Assembly: GCF_007860185.1 (NCBI RefSeq)
Contig: NZ_SJPY01000012.1
Span: 1-64,000 of the forward strand
Reading direction: 5' to 3'
From: Novipirellula aureliae
GTDB lineage: Bacteria > Planctomycetota > Planctomycetia > Pirellulales > Pirellulaceae
DNA: 64,000 nucleotides
Position 1 is the stretch's first letter. Every line of letters starts with the position of its first letter. The notes under the pieces were generated by a model. The model saw only the letters and a list, made by a program, of their open reading frames with translations. It searched no databases and was not told where the DNA came from. Made by a program: the position numbers and the translations under genes. This document shows, one piece after another, positions 17,532 to 25,752 of the stretch.

Positions 17532-17547
17532 TGGCACTCGATTCGCT
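17532..17547 (+). promoter_or_regulatory. Candidate sigma54 (-24/-12) promoter of the DUF2202 gene
   Basis: TGGCACTCGATTCGCT matches the TGGCACG-N4-TTGCW consensus with two mismatches and keeps the essential GG and GC exactly 12 bp apart (17533 and 17545). Transcription would begin near 17558, about 53 nt before the DUF2202 ATG at 17611. Confidence 0.5.
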
Positions 17548-17610
17548 TTAGTCTCCTTCCGTTTTAGAAATGGGTTCAATCCAATCAACCGTTCGAATGA
17601 GGTAAACAAG

Positions 17611-18456
17611 ATGAAAGTCACATCAATGTTCTGTGCAGGTCTAATCGTCGTCGTCAGCACGAGTGGGCTACATGCCCAATCACGCATGATTGGTTGCAGA
17701 GGATGTCGCGCGATCACCGGAGCAAGCACGTCTGCCGCTCAACCGCTGAGTCAAGCAGAGCAGGATCTTTTGATCGGAATGCTCGCGGAAGAAAAACTCG
17801 CCCACGATGTCTACGTCTCGCTCGCAGAAACAACGTCACAGCCAATCTTTACGAATATCTCCAACGCGGAATCGCGTCACCAGAACGCACTTCGGCAAGT
17901 GGCAATCCGCTATGCGATCAATGTCCCCTCCAACAACGAACAAGTTGGCGTTTTTCAGGACCCCAAATTCCAAACGCTTTTTGATAACTTAGTGGAACAG
18001 GGAAGACAGTCGGCACTCGAAGCTGCAAAAGTGGGAGCAAAAATCGAAGAAATGGATATCGCTGATCTTCAAGAAGCGATTGATGCCTCGACCCACGAAA
18101 ATGTTCAGTTCGTCTACCGTAACCTTGAACGCGCTTCGCGAAACCATCTCCGCGCTTTTGCTAACTCCATTAAGATGCTTGGAGGAACCTACACGTCCGA
18201 ATACCTTTCGCAGGACGAATTCGATCGTATCGCAGATTCAACGATGGAAACCGGCGGGAACGGTGCTGCAATGAGAGTAGGAGCTGGAAACGGAATGGGA
18301 CGCCGAAACGGAACAGGAGCTGGAAACGGAATGGGACGCGGAAACGGAACAGGAGCTGGAAACGGAATGGGACGCCGAAACGGAGCAGGAGCTGGAAACG
18401 GAATGGGACGCGGAAACGCCATGGGACGCGGATTGGGTCAATGGCAGTCGTTTTAG
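17611..18456 (+). CDS. Secreted DUF2202 (ferritin-like) protein with Gly/Met/Arg repeat tail
   Basis: A 281-aa exported protein. ATG 17611 follows GAGG at 17599-17602 and opens a signal peptide (MKVTSMFCAGLIVVVSTSGLHA). An upstream in-frame Met at 17476 would misplace it. Residues about 45-210 are the DUF2202 domain, a ferritin-like helical bundle: LLIGMLAEEKLAHDVYVSL, ISNAESRHQNALR, IDASTHENVQFVYRNLERASRNHLRAF. The repeated Glu and His (EEKLAHD, ESRHQ) are plausible metal ligands. Residues 224-271 are four 12-aa GAGNGMGRxNG(T/A) repeats. C29 and C32 (CRGC) sit near the mature N-terminus. Function is unproven; the two-component pair downstream and the sigma54-type promoter upstream suggest an envelope metal- or stress-binding role comparable to ZraP. 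Confidence 0.85.
   Translation: MKVTSMFCAGLIVVVSTSGLHAQSRMIGCRGCRAITGASTSAAQPLSQAEQDLLIGMLAEEKLAHDVYVSLAETTSQPIFTNISNAESRHQNALRQVAIRYAINVPSNNEQVGVFQDPKFQTLFDNLVEQGRQSALEAAKVGAKIEEMDIADLQEAIDASTHENVQFVYRNLERASRNHLRAFANSIKMLGGTYTSEYLSQDEFDRIADSTMETGGNGAAMRVGAGNGMGRRNGTGAGNGMGRGNGTGAGNGMGRRNGAGAGNGMGRGNAMGRGLGQWQSF
18280..18423 (+). repeat. In-frame tandem repeat, 4 x 36 bp, in the DUF2202 gene
   Basis: Four 36-bp units encode GAGNGMGRRNGT, GAGNGMGRGNGT, GAGNGMGRRNGA and GAGNGMGRGNAM. The near-identical DNA suggests recent expansion by slippage or unequal recombination. Confidence 0.85.
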
Positions 18457-18517
18457 GCGCCGCAGCCGAAACGCCCTTGTGAAACCGCGAGTCCAACGGG
18501 CCTCGCGTATGCATTGT

Positions 18518-18547
18518 GACTGCGTGCCTCACCGATCGCACGCAGTC
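18518..18547. terminator. Hairpin after the DUF2202 gene
   Basis: GACTGCGTGC and GCACGCAGTC form a perfect 10-bp stem around a 10-nt loop, 62 bp after the DUF2202 stop and 115 bp before the kinase start. It is followed by AAAACG rather than a T-run, so it is a weak rho-independent terminator at best; partial read-through into the kinase/regulator pair is possible. Confidence 0.45.
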
Positions 18548-18662
18548 AAAACGAAAGACGTTTAGCTCTATCGTTTTGGCAGCCGATTACGATTAAAATC
18601 AGGATAATTTACAGATCTTTCGGATCGATATTCCTGCAACACGAACCTTTGACGCCGGGCCA

Positions 18663-20045
18663 ATGATGAAACGTTCTGGGCTAATCGCTGCCGGATTTGG
18701 CATCTTGGCGTGGCTTCTTTTTGGTGCCTGGCAATGGCGAGAAACGACTCGCCAAAACGAGTTGATTCGCGGCAACTTGGTTAGCCAGGCTGAATCGATT
18801 CTCGATTGCTTGGTAGCGACCGTTCAATCGCATCGCTGGATCAGTCCCTACTTTCAAAGTCAGTTGCCGACGATGTTGGAGGAGATCGCGAATTCGCCGA
18901 ACGTCCTAGCGGTATCCATCCAGCTTCGTGACAACGCTTTGGATTCCGACGATACGACGATCGAGCACTACCGCGCAGGGAACCAAAACCTGATCAAGAT
19001 GCCCGGTCCACTTTCAAATCATTGGCAACCGGAAGGCTATTACGCCGTTCGTGAATTCGAACTTCGCAGTGATCCTCCGATGGGGCCTCCATCGGGCCGA
19101 GGAGGAGGAGGAGGAGGAGGCATGGGATTGGGTCGAAAACTGAGGCAAAGCATTGATGCCAACGACGAATCAACGGACGAACACAAGCTGACCGTGATGC
19201 TGGTTCTCGATCGACATGGCGTCGGCCGTCAAATTCAGCGGGAAGCTCGAAATCGTTGGCTGTTGGTTCTACTGGGGGGACTTTTAATTTTTGTCACGGG
19301 CTGGACCTGGCGAACGACCGTGCGATTGGCAGAATCGCAAGGGCACGCGGGTATTTTGCGGGCGGAAGCTCACCACTTCGCTCAGCTAAGCCATGCGGCA
19401 GCAGGTTTGGCGCACGAAACACGTAACCCGCTAGGCTTGATCCGTGGTTGGGCCCAGCGTCTTGTTCAACAGCAAATGCCATCGGAGGAGCAGCAACAGC
19501 AGGCGGAAGCCATTGTCGAAGAATGTGACCGTGTAACCGCTCGTATCAATGAGTTCCTATCGTTCGCTCGACCTGTCGAACCACAGCTTGCACCGGTGCC
19601 ACTCCGAGATCTCGTCGAGCAACTGCGGACGCTACTCGAATCCGACTTGGCGATCAAACAGGTCCAGTTTGATGTCGAGGGTATCCCGAAAGACTTAAGA
19701 ATTCTTGCGGCTGCTGAATCGCTTCGTCAAGCGATCTTCAATCTTGTTCAGAATGCCGTCTCCTTTGCAAAGTACGCAGGATGTGTCACGATCCGAGCGA
19801 ACCAAACGCGAAATGGTGTCTGGTGCATTGAAGTGCTTGACGACGGCGAGGGTGTCGAATCGAAGAATATCGAATCGCTGTTCGAACCCTACTTTACGAC
19901 TCGCTCAAGCGGCACCGGTCTAGGGCTTGCCATTGTCCAGCGAATCGCGATCGCCCACCACTGGATCGCCCGCTACAAACCAAATCCAAGTGGCGGGGCC
20001 ATTTTTCAAATCGACGAGATTGAAGAAGCAAACCGGAATCCATGA
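18663..20045 (+). CDS. Membrane sensor histidine kinase (ZraS/AtoS-like)
   Basis: A 460-aa sensor kinase. TM1 about residues 7-24, TM2 about 199-217, and between them a periplasmic sensor domain (about 25-198) containing an odd Gly-rich stretch (PPSGRGGGGGGGMGLGRK, about 142-159). There is no obvious HAMP domain. The H-box AGLAHETRNPLGLIRGW carries phosphorylated His251; FNLVQNAV (N-box), DDGEGV (G1), and YFTTRSSGTGLGLAI (G2) form the ATPase. It overlaps the regulator gene by 4 bp (ATGA at 20042-20045), so the two are translationally coupled. The H-box type and sigma54-activator partner fit the NtrB/ZraS group. The signal sensed is unknown. Confidence 0.92.
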   Translation: MMKRSGLIAAGFGILAWLLFGAWQWRETTRQNELIRGNLVSQAESILDCLVATVQSHRWISPYFQSQLPTMLEEIANSPNVLAVSIQLRDNALDSDDTTIEHYRAGNQNLIKMPGPLSNHWQPEGYYAVREFELRSDPPMGPPSGRGGGGGGGMGLGRKLRQSIDANDESTDEHKLTVMLVLDRHGVGRQIQREARNRWLLVLLGGLLIFVTGWTWRTTVRLAESQGHAGILRAEAHHFAQLSHAAAGLAHETRNPLGLIRGWAQRLVQQQMPSEEQQQQAEAIVEECDRVTARINEFLSFARPVEPQLAPVPLRDLVEQLRTLLESDLAIKQVQFDVEGIPKDLRILAAAESLRQAIFNLVQNAVSFAKYAGCVTIRANQTRNGVWCIEVLDDGEGVESKNIESLFEPYFTTRSSGTGLGLAIVQRIAIAHHWIARYKPNPSGGAIFQIDEIEEANRNP

Positions 20046-21394
20046 CCGAACCGAAGCATACCCTATTGATCGTTGATGATGAGCCCTCTCAACGCAAGTT
20101 GCTTGGCGGGTACTTTACGTCGCTCGGCTATGCGGTGACCGAAGCACCGTCGGCGGAAAAGATGTTGGCGATACTTGACAAGGCAACACCCGACTTGATT
20201 TTGCTTGACGTTCGCTTGCCAGGCATGTCAGGTATTGAATCATTGCCACGGATTCGTGAACGTGCGGTATCGGTTCCGGTTTTGCTAATCACGGCGTATG
20301 CGGATATTCGACAAGCCGTCGTGGCTGTCAAAGCAGGAGCGACCGATTACTTATCGAAGCCGCTCGATCTACAAGAGCTAAACGTGGCGGTCGAGGATGC
20401 GCTCAATATCCAATCCGCAATGTCCACGTACGAAAATGAGCCTCTCCCCGAATTGCCTCGCGATTTCATCGTTGCCAGTCGTACGATGCGACAAGTGCTG
20501 CATACGGCCGCGATTCTCGCTCCATCCGACGCCCCCGTGCTGATCCTCGGGCCGAGTGGGTCGGGCAAGGAGGGGATCGCAAAACTTATCCATCAATGGA
20601 GCCCACGCCTCGATCAACCTTTCTTAGCCACCAATTGTGGTGCAATGCCGGAAAATTTGGTTGAAAGCGAACTGTTTGGGCACGTCAAAGGGGCGTTCAC
20701 GGGGGCTTCGGAAAACCGCGTTGGCTTATTCCGATCCGCATCGGGTGGCACCCTCTTTTTGGATGAAATTGGCGAGTTGCCACTGACCCTGCAACCGAAG
20801 TTACTTCGTGCTTTGGAAACCCAGCAAATCACTCCGGTGGGTACCGACAAGCCGATCACGGTCGATGTACGATTGGTTGCAGCCACCAATCGCGATTTAG
20901 CAAACGATGTGGAAATCGGACGGTTTCGAGAAGACTTGTATTATCGAATCAATGTCATTGAATTAGAGATTCCATCGTTGGCCAACCGGCGAGAAGACGT
21001 TCTGCCATTGGCGAAGTATTTTGCGACCCAGTATGCCGGGCGGGCCGTTCGTTTATCGCCTCAAGCGTCTCAACAGCTGCTCGGCGGCCAGTGGCCAGGG
21101 AACGTCCGCGAACTTCGCAATGTGATTCAACGAGCCTGCCTGTTGTGCCGAGGTGATGTGATCTTGCCCGAACATCTCGGCCCGTTGGCAGCGAACATGA
21201 CGGGGCAAAGCCACTCAAACTCGACTGGCACCGATTGGTCGGATACAAACCGATTGTCGCAAGTCGAACGGGCGACCATTGTAGCCACGCTCGATGAGTG
21301 CGGCGGCAATCGAACTCATGCGGCACAGAAACTTGGAATCAGCCGCCGCACGCTGCTTAATAAATTGAAGGAAATGGAATCGGAGAATGGCTGA
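20042..21394 (+). CDS. Sigma54-dependent response regulator (NtrC/ZraR family)
   Basis: A 450-aa three-domain activator. The receiver domain (about 5-118) has VDDE, phospho-acceptor Asp56 in LLDVRLPG, the conserved Thr/Ala pair ITAYAD and Lys in YLSKPLD. The AAA+ domain (about 143-370) has Walker A GPSGSGKE (170-177), the sigma54-contacting GAFTGA loop (217-222), LFLDEIGELP (Walker B) and RFREDLYYRINVIE. The C-terminal Fis-type helix-turn-helix is ATLDECGGNRTHAAQKLGIS followed by RRTLLNKL. It is coupled to the preceding kinase. Its likely target is the DUF2202 promoter upstream (palindrome plus -24/-12 element). ATPase and DNA-binding parts look intact. Confidence 0.95.
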   Translation: MTEPKHTLLIVDDEPSQRKLLGGYFTSLGYAVTEAPSAEKMLAILDKATPDLILLDVRLPGMSGIESLPRIRERAVSVPVLLITAYADIRQAVVAVKAGATDYLSKPLDLQELNVAVEDALNIQSAMSTYENEPLPELPRDFIVASRTMRQVLHTAAILAPSDAPVLILGPSGSGKEGIAKLIHQWSPRLDQPFLATNCGAMPENLVESELFGHVKGAFTGASENRVGLFRSASGGTLFLDEIGELPLTLQPKLLRALETQQITPVGTDKPITVDVRLVAATNRDLANDVEIGRFREDLYYRINVIELEIPSLANRREDVLPLAKYFATQYAGRAVRLSPQASQQLLGGQWPGNVRELRNVIQRACLLCRGDVILPEHLGPLAANMTGQSHSNSTGTDWSDTNRLSQVERATIVATLDECGGNRTHAAQKLGISRRTLLNKLKEMESENG

Positions 21395-21492
21395 TTTTTA
21401 TCGCTCAGCTCTCCCATTAAATAGCGGCTGTCTCACCAAACACCCGAAGCAGGAATGAACGATGGCAGGGTGAGGGTCTCCCCAGGTCGCAT

Positions 21493-22716
21493 CTATTTCA
21501 GACCTAGGCCTGACGCTCGTTGTGATATCGCACCTCGAACACCTAGTTCCCTGGGGTCACGAGCGATTTTGTCGCTAAAGATTCGGATATCATCGAGAAT
21601 AGGACGAATGCGTGCGGAAGCCTCCTCAATATTGCCTATCGTTCGCTTGATATCGTAGTAGATATCATCGTCTTCCAAAAACCTGCGGAACGAACCATTC
21701 GAGTTGTTGAAGGCTTTGCCAAACGTTTCGACTTCGATCAGCGTCCGATCGACACTGGCTAGACTTCGCAGGACCTGATCGACCAATTCTCCTCCGCGTT
21801 CGGCCAACGGCTGAGTGAACATTTCGACATTGCGAACCGTTCGATCAACACTGTCAACTGTTTTTCGCGCCGACGCAACGGTCAATTCGGCCTCGGCACC
21901 GACTCGCTCAAATCGATCACTGACCCTTTGCAACCCCTCAAAAGTCGACTGAGTGCTTTCAAGTGTCTTCTGGGCATCATTGAGCAAATTTGGCAGCAAC
22001 GCAATCGAATCTTGCAATCCATCTCGCAGGGCAGGGTTTCCTACCAACTCACGAACTTCTCGCATCGCGCCTTGAAACTCTTCGAGAGCGATGACAGCTT
22101 CTTCGGAAATTCGATCGATCTTCTCGTCGGCTTGCCCGACCGTCCCTTGAACGTCAACGGCCAACTGATTCACATTCGAGCCGGCACGCGAAACCGATTC
22201 GCCAGCGTTGCGTATCGACTCGAGGGTATCGGCCATTTGCTGTTCCATATTGACGATAGCACTATAGGGATTTAACTTTCTTTCACCATAGTCGAGATAA
22301 TCGCCGTCGCCGTAAGGAACCTCGACGATGGTGGTGTCTTGGGGGAAAATCTCAGCCAATTTCGCTGGATCCGCCCGTACGAATTCGACCGTTGATTCGC
22401 CGGTAACCAATGATCCGTTTCCGATCACAGGGATATAGCGATGTTCGAGTTTTTGCGCCGGGTCCATCGATAGACTGACTAAAACGCCCCCTTCCGGTAA
22501 CAAATTGATATCTTCGATGCGTCCAATTCGTACCCCATCGCGTAGTACGGGCGTGTTCGGGCCAACCCCTTCGGCCGATGGGAACTTTACTGACAACTTG
22601 TAGTCTTGGCTCAACACGTCGGGAAACGCACCAAACAGGAACGTCAAAATGATGCCGATCCCGATCGAGGAAATGACAAGCACGCCGACGCCGAACCTAA
22701 GTTTATTATCGTCCAT
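21493..22716 (-). CDS. MlaD/MCE-domain lipid transporter subunit
   Basis: A 407-aa periplasmic substrate-binding subunit. One N-terminal transmembrane anchor (LRFGVGVLVISSIGIGIILTF) is followed by a single MCE domain (YKLSVKFPSAEGVGPNTPV then LRDGVRIGRIEDI, GSLVTGESTVEFV). From about residue 160 there is a long helical, coiled-coil-like tail (QMADTLESIRNAGESVSRAGSNVNQ and following), typical of MCE proteins that form periplasmic barrels or tubes. It is third in a minus-strand operon after the permease and ATPase genes. Mla-type systems move phospholipids between inner and outer membrane; that function is inferred from family. Confidence 0.88.
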   Translation of the reverse strand: MDDNKLRFGVGVLVISSIGIGIILTFLFGAFPDVLSQDYKLSVKFPSAEGVGPNTPVLRDGVRIGRIEDINLLPEGGVLVSLSMDPAQKLEHRYIPVIGNGSLVTGESTVEFVRADPAKLAEIFPQDTTIVEVPYGDGDYLDYGERKLNPYSAIVNMEQQMADTLESIRNAGESVSRAGSNVNQLAVDVQGTVGQADEKIDRISEEAVIALEEFQGAMREVRELVGNPALRDGLQDSIALLPNLLNDAQKTLESTQSTFEGLQRVSDRFERVGAEAELTVASARKTVDSVDRTVRNVEMFTQPLAERGGELVDQVLRSLASVDRTLIEVETFGKAFNNSNGSFRRFLEDDDIYYDIKRTIGNIEEASARIRPILDDIRIFSDKIARDPRELGVRGAISQRASGLGLK

Positions 22717-22738
22717 GGTTTTGTCTTTTTTGCGCCTT

Positions 22739-22822
22739 TCCGAGAAGGGGTCTGACCCTTTGAAGGCAAGTCGATTATAAGACGTTTTGGCCTTGCCGGA
22801 GAGGGTCAGACCCCTTTTCGGA
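22739..22822. repeat. Long imperfect hairpin between mlaF-like and mlaD-like genes
   Basis: Arms TCCGAGAAGGGGTCTGACCCT (22739-22759) and its inverted copy AGGGTCAGACCCCTTTTCGGA (22802-22822) differ at one position. Inner GGCAAG and CTTGCC extend the pairing. It occupies most of the 118-bp gap inside the operon, so the transcript would carry a strong stem-loop there. Confidence 0.75.
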
Positions 22823-22834
22823 TAGGCCCTTCAC

Positions 22835-23659
22835 TCAAAGGGAAAGGCTAGAAGACTCGAGCGAGATCTCTTTGAGTCGCTCGCCAGCTTCCCCGCGTAC
22901 AAATTGCCGAACGCGCCGATCCTCTGCGTTCTCTAAATCACTTGGCGAACCATCAAAAAGAATTTGAGGTTCGCCTGCTTCCAAACGGCGGCGTGGATAA
23001 AACATCAAAACACGATCTGCCACCTTTCGAGCCGTATGCATGTCATGCGTCACAACAACACTTGTCACCGGGTACCGTCGCCTCGTTTCCAAAATCAATT
23101 CGTTAATGACGTCGCTCATAATCGGATCGAGTCCTGTCGTCGGTTCATCGTAGACGATCAATTCAGGGCGTAAAATGAGAGCTCGAGCCAGACCGACACG
23201 CTTCCTCATCCCGCCTGACAATGCCGATGGATACTTCTTGGCAACTTCCGTCGGCAACCCAACCTCCGATAATAACTGCATTACCCGCTGTTGGACCTCT
23301 GATTCCGAGGCGATCTCGTTTTGCCTAATCGGAAATGCGATATTCTCAAAAATGGACATGCTATCGAAGAGGGCAGCATTCTGAAACACAAACCCAAACC
23401 GTTTTCGAGTCTGTGTGAGCTCAGGCAATGTCATATCGTTGAGCGCGCGACCATCGAAGCTAACGGTGCCCTTGGTCGGTTTGACTAAGCCCACGATGGT
23501 TTTCATAAAGACCGTCTTGCCACAACCGCTTTCACCGATCACGGCGACCGTTTGGCCCCGCAGGATCGAAACGTCAATCTCACGCAAAATCGTGTGATGA
23601 TCGAAGACCATCGTCACGCCCTCGCAACGTACGAGTTCATCCGACATCGTTTCACTCAT
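22835..23659 (-). CDS. MlaF-like ABC transporter ATPase
   Basis: A 274-aa ATP-binding subunit. Walker A GESGCGKT, Q-loop FVFQNAALFDS, ABC signature LSGGMRKRVGLARAL, Walker B LIVYDEPTTGLDP and the H-loop VVVTHDM are all present. It is the energy-coupling subunit for the permease upstream, with which it overlaps by 4 bp (23656-23659). The FDSMSIFENIAFP segment after the Q-loop is characteristic of MlaF. A long hairpin separates it from the MCE subunit gene. Confidence 0.95.
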   Translation of the reverse strand: MSETMSDELVRCEGVTMVFDHHTILREIDVSILRGQTVAVIGESGCGKTVFMKTIVGLVKPTKGTVSFDGRALNDMTLPELTQTRKRFGFVFQNAALFDSMSIFENIAFPIRQNEIASESEVQQRVMQLLSEVGLPTEVAKKYPSALSGGMRKRVGLARALILRPELIVYDEPTTGLDPIMSDVINELILETRRRYPVTSVVVTHDMHTARKVADRVLMFYPRRRLEAGEPQILFDGSPSDLENAEDRRVRQFVRGEAGERLKEISLESSSLSL

Positions 23660-24516
23660 AGGATCGAGGGGCCTGGAGGAAAGAAGCTAAAGTATAGGGA
23701 ATCGAGCAAGATGTTGAGCACCAAGTCAATCGCCAATATCAAGACAAACGAATAAACGAAAGCAGCCGTCGCGGCTTTGCCCACTCCTTCCGCTCCCGCT
23801 TCACAATGAAATCCACGATAACAACTGACAATTGCAATCACGCCACCAAAGAAAAAACTCTTAAAGATGCCGCTGAATAGATCGTACCCCATCACGTTGT
23901 CACGCGAATGATTGAGGTAGGCAGCATGGTCGATCCCGAAGATCACAACACTGTAAAAATAACCGCCGACGATTCCCATAAAGTCAGCCATGACTGTCAA
24001 AGCGGGGATCAAACAGATACACGCTAGAAACCGAGGTACAACCAAATAGTGGATCGGGTCCGCGCCCATCGTCGTCAATGCATCGATCTGCTCGGTCACT
24101 CGCATCGTTCCGAGTACCGCCGCCATCGCGCTGCCGACTCGGCCCGCCAACATCGTGGCTGCCAAAACCGGCCCAAGCTCGCGAACGAGCGATTTGTTGA
24201 TGACGACTCCGAGCCGCGATTCTAAACCTAATATGTCAAATTGTTGGTAGCTGTTGACGGCCAATACCATGCCGATAAATGTGCCCGTTAGCGCGACGAC
24301 CGGTAAACTCAGCACACCCACTTGATAAAAATTAATAAGCATCGTCCCCCGTCTTGGCAGTCGCGTGAACAACCACTGGAACATCTGCCAAGCGAACAAC
24401 GTAATGTCGCCCACCATGGTCACCCCATCGACGACAGCGGATCCCCATTCGGTGACCCAGCGAGTCATCGGACCGTCCGTCGAAAACCGCGAAACTGCTT
24501 TGGATCCTTCCGACAC
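23656..24516 (-). CDS. MlaE-like ABC transporter permease
   Basis: A 286-aa integral membrane subunit with about five to six hydrophobic segments. MlaE hallmarks are RGTMLINFYQVGVLSLPVVA, FIGMVLAVNSYQQF, VRELGPVLAATMLAGRVGSA, TMRVTEQIDALTTMG and a C-terminal half with YDLFSGIFKSFFFG. It is first in the mlaE-mlaF-mlaD order. The N-terminus has about 50 extra residues before the first family element. The product moves lipids across or between envelope membranes (family-based). The 249-bp spacer upstream shows no gene. Confidence 0.93.
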   Translation of the reverse strand: MSEGSKAVSRFSTDGPMTRWVTEWGSAVVDGVTMVGDITLFAWQMFQWLFTRLPRRGTMLINFYQVGVLSLPVVALTGTFIGMVLAVNSYQQFDILGLESRLGVVINKSLVRELGPVLAATMLAGRVGSAMAAVLGTMRVTEQIDALTTMGADPIHYLVVPRFLACICLIPALTVMADFMGIVGGYFYSVVIFGIDHAAYLNHSRDNVMGYDLFSGIFKSFFFGGVIAIVSCYRGFHCEAGAEGVGKAATAAFVYSFVLILAIDLVLNILLDSLYFSFFPPGPSIL

Positions 24517-24765
24517 GTTTTACGTTACTCACCTAAGCGGACTCGAAGTTCACAGACTTCCTTCTTTATCGGCTAGGTAGACTTTGAGGATTAGTAAAAT
24601 TTTAAGGACCTCCGTTTCGAACTTGGGTGAGAACCTTTACCCACACCCTCGGGCTTCACTCTGAGCGCTTTGAACCACCATGATGTGAGTATCGCCTTCG
24701 TTTCGACTCCGTTTTTCCACGAAGCGGTTTCAGCAATTCGCCATCGGTACCGAATTCCGTCGTGC

Positions 24766-25752
24766 TCATTCATCCGACGGGCTTGCTAGCAACCAATGAG
24801 GCTCGATGAAGACCAAATTGGCGATAATCATCATCGTACCAAACGTAACCATTCCCATGCATATTGCGATTCCACCATGAACCGCCAACGCAATGAGTAA
24901 AACAATCGGTCGGGTCAGGCGAGGCCAAATCAAGGCCGCATACGATATTTCCCAAAACAGCGTGACGTGAGTTAGCGACGAAAAAATTCGCGGATACTCA
25001 CCAATCCAAGTCATATCGAGCGATTGGTACTCGTAATTGGCGACCGCAAACCACGTGGCCGTCCCATCCCACCAAAGTTCACCTCTTGCTTTTGATAAGC
25101 CACCAAACAAGTAGATCACGCACAGATGAATCTGAAACAATCGTGTGCCTACGTTTGCAGCGACACTCGGGGTGGCTTCGGGGAACAACCAAGCGAGTTT
25201 TCGGCGAGACGAACACTTGTCCGCGAACGTTCGCCGCAACCACGCGTCGACGCTATAACAGCTTCCCGCCGGTGTTAACATCAAGTACATCGTTAGATAG
25301 GTCACAATTTGATCAAGCCCGAATAATGCACCGGTCAGTCGATGCAGATACATGAGCTGCAGAAACCAAGCTGCCGGTGCCGTGAGACGGGTAACCATTC
25401 CGGCCGCAAAAGCAGCGGTGATGAGGATCGTTACAACGTGATGGGCCACCAATACCGTGGGACTCTCGATATACCACAGATAACTCCAACCCGCATCCGC
25501 TACGCCGAACGAGCCATCATGCAATTGAACCGCAGTCGCATTGTTGATCCAGGCATGATCGCCTAAAAAACGAAACAGCTCGCTGGCCAGTACACAGTGG
25601 CAATAGAGCAGCATCAGGCCGGTCGCAATCCGCAGGATACCGAGGACTTGCGGATATCGAGGCGAAAACCAAAATCGATCCCAGGCGGCCACACTATCTC
25701 GAAGCCAATCCGTCGTTCCCTTCTTCACAGCCGCGCTCAAGACTTGAATCAT
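24766..25752 (-). CDS. HTTM-domain membrane protein (gamma-carboxylase-like)
   Basis: A 328-aa multi-pass protein of the HTTM (horizontally transferred transmembrane) group, which shares its fold with vitamin K-dependent gamma-glutamyl carboxylase. Landmarks: RFWFSPRYPQVLGILRIATG at the N-terminus, YLWYIESPTVL, LYLHRLTGALFGLDQIVTYL, FQIHLCVIYLFGGLSKARG and WDGTATWFAVANYEYQ, the last two being the most conserved part of the family. At least six hydrophobic segments are visible. Bacterial members have no established reaction. The start codon overlaps the stop of the upstream gene (25749-25752), so both are translated together. Confidence 0.85.
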   Translation of the reverse strand: MIQVLSAAVKKGTTDWLRDSVAAWDRFWFSPRYPQVLGILRIATGLMLLYCHCVLASELFRFLGDHAWINNATAVQLHDGSFGVADAGWSYLWYIESPTVLVAHHVVTILITAAFAAGMVTRLTAPAAWFLQLMYLHRLTGALFGLDQIVTYLTMYLMLTPAGSCYSVDAWLRRTFADKCSSRRKLAWLFPEATPSVAANVGTRLFQIHLCVIYLFGGLSKARGELWWDGTATWFAVANYEYQSLDMTWIGEYPRIFSSLTHVTLFWEISYAALIWPRLTRPIVLLIALAVHGGIAICMGMVTFGTMMIIANLVFIEPHWLLASPSDE

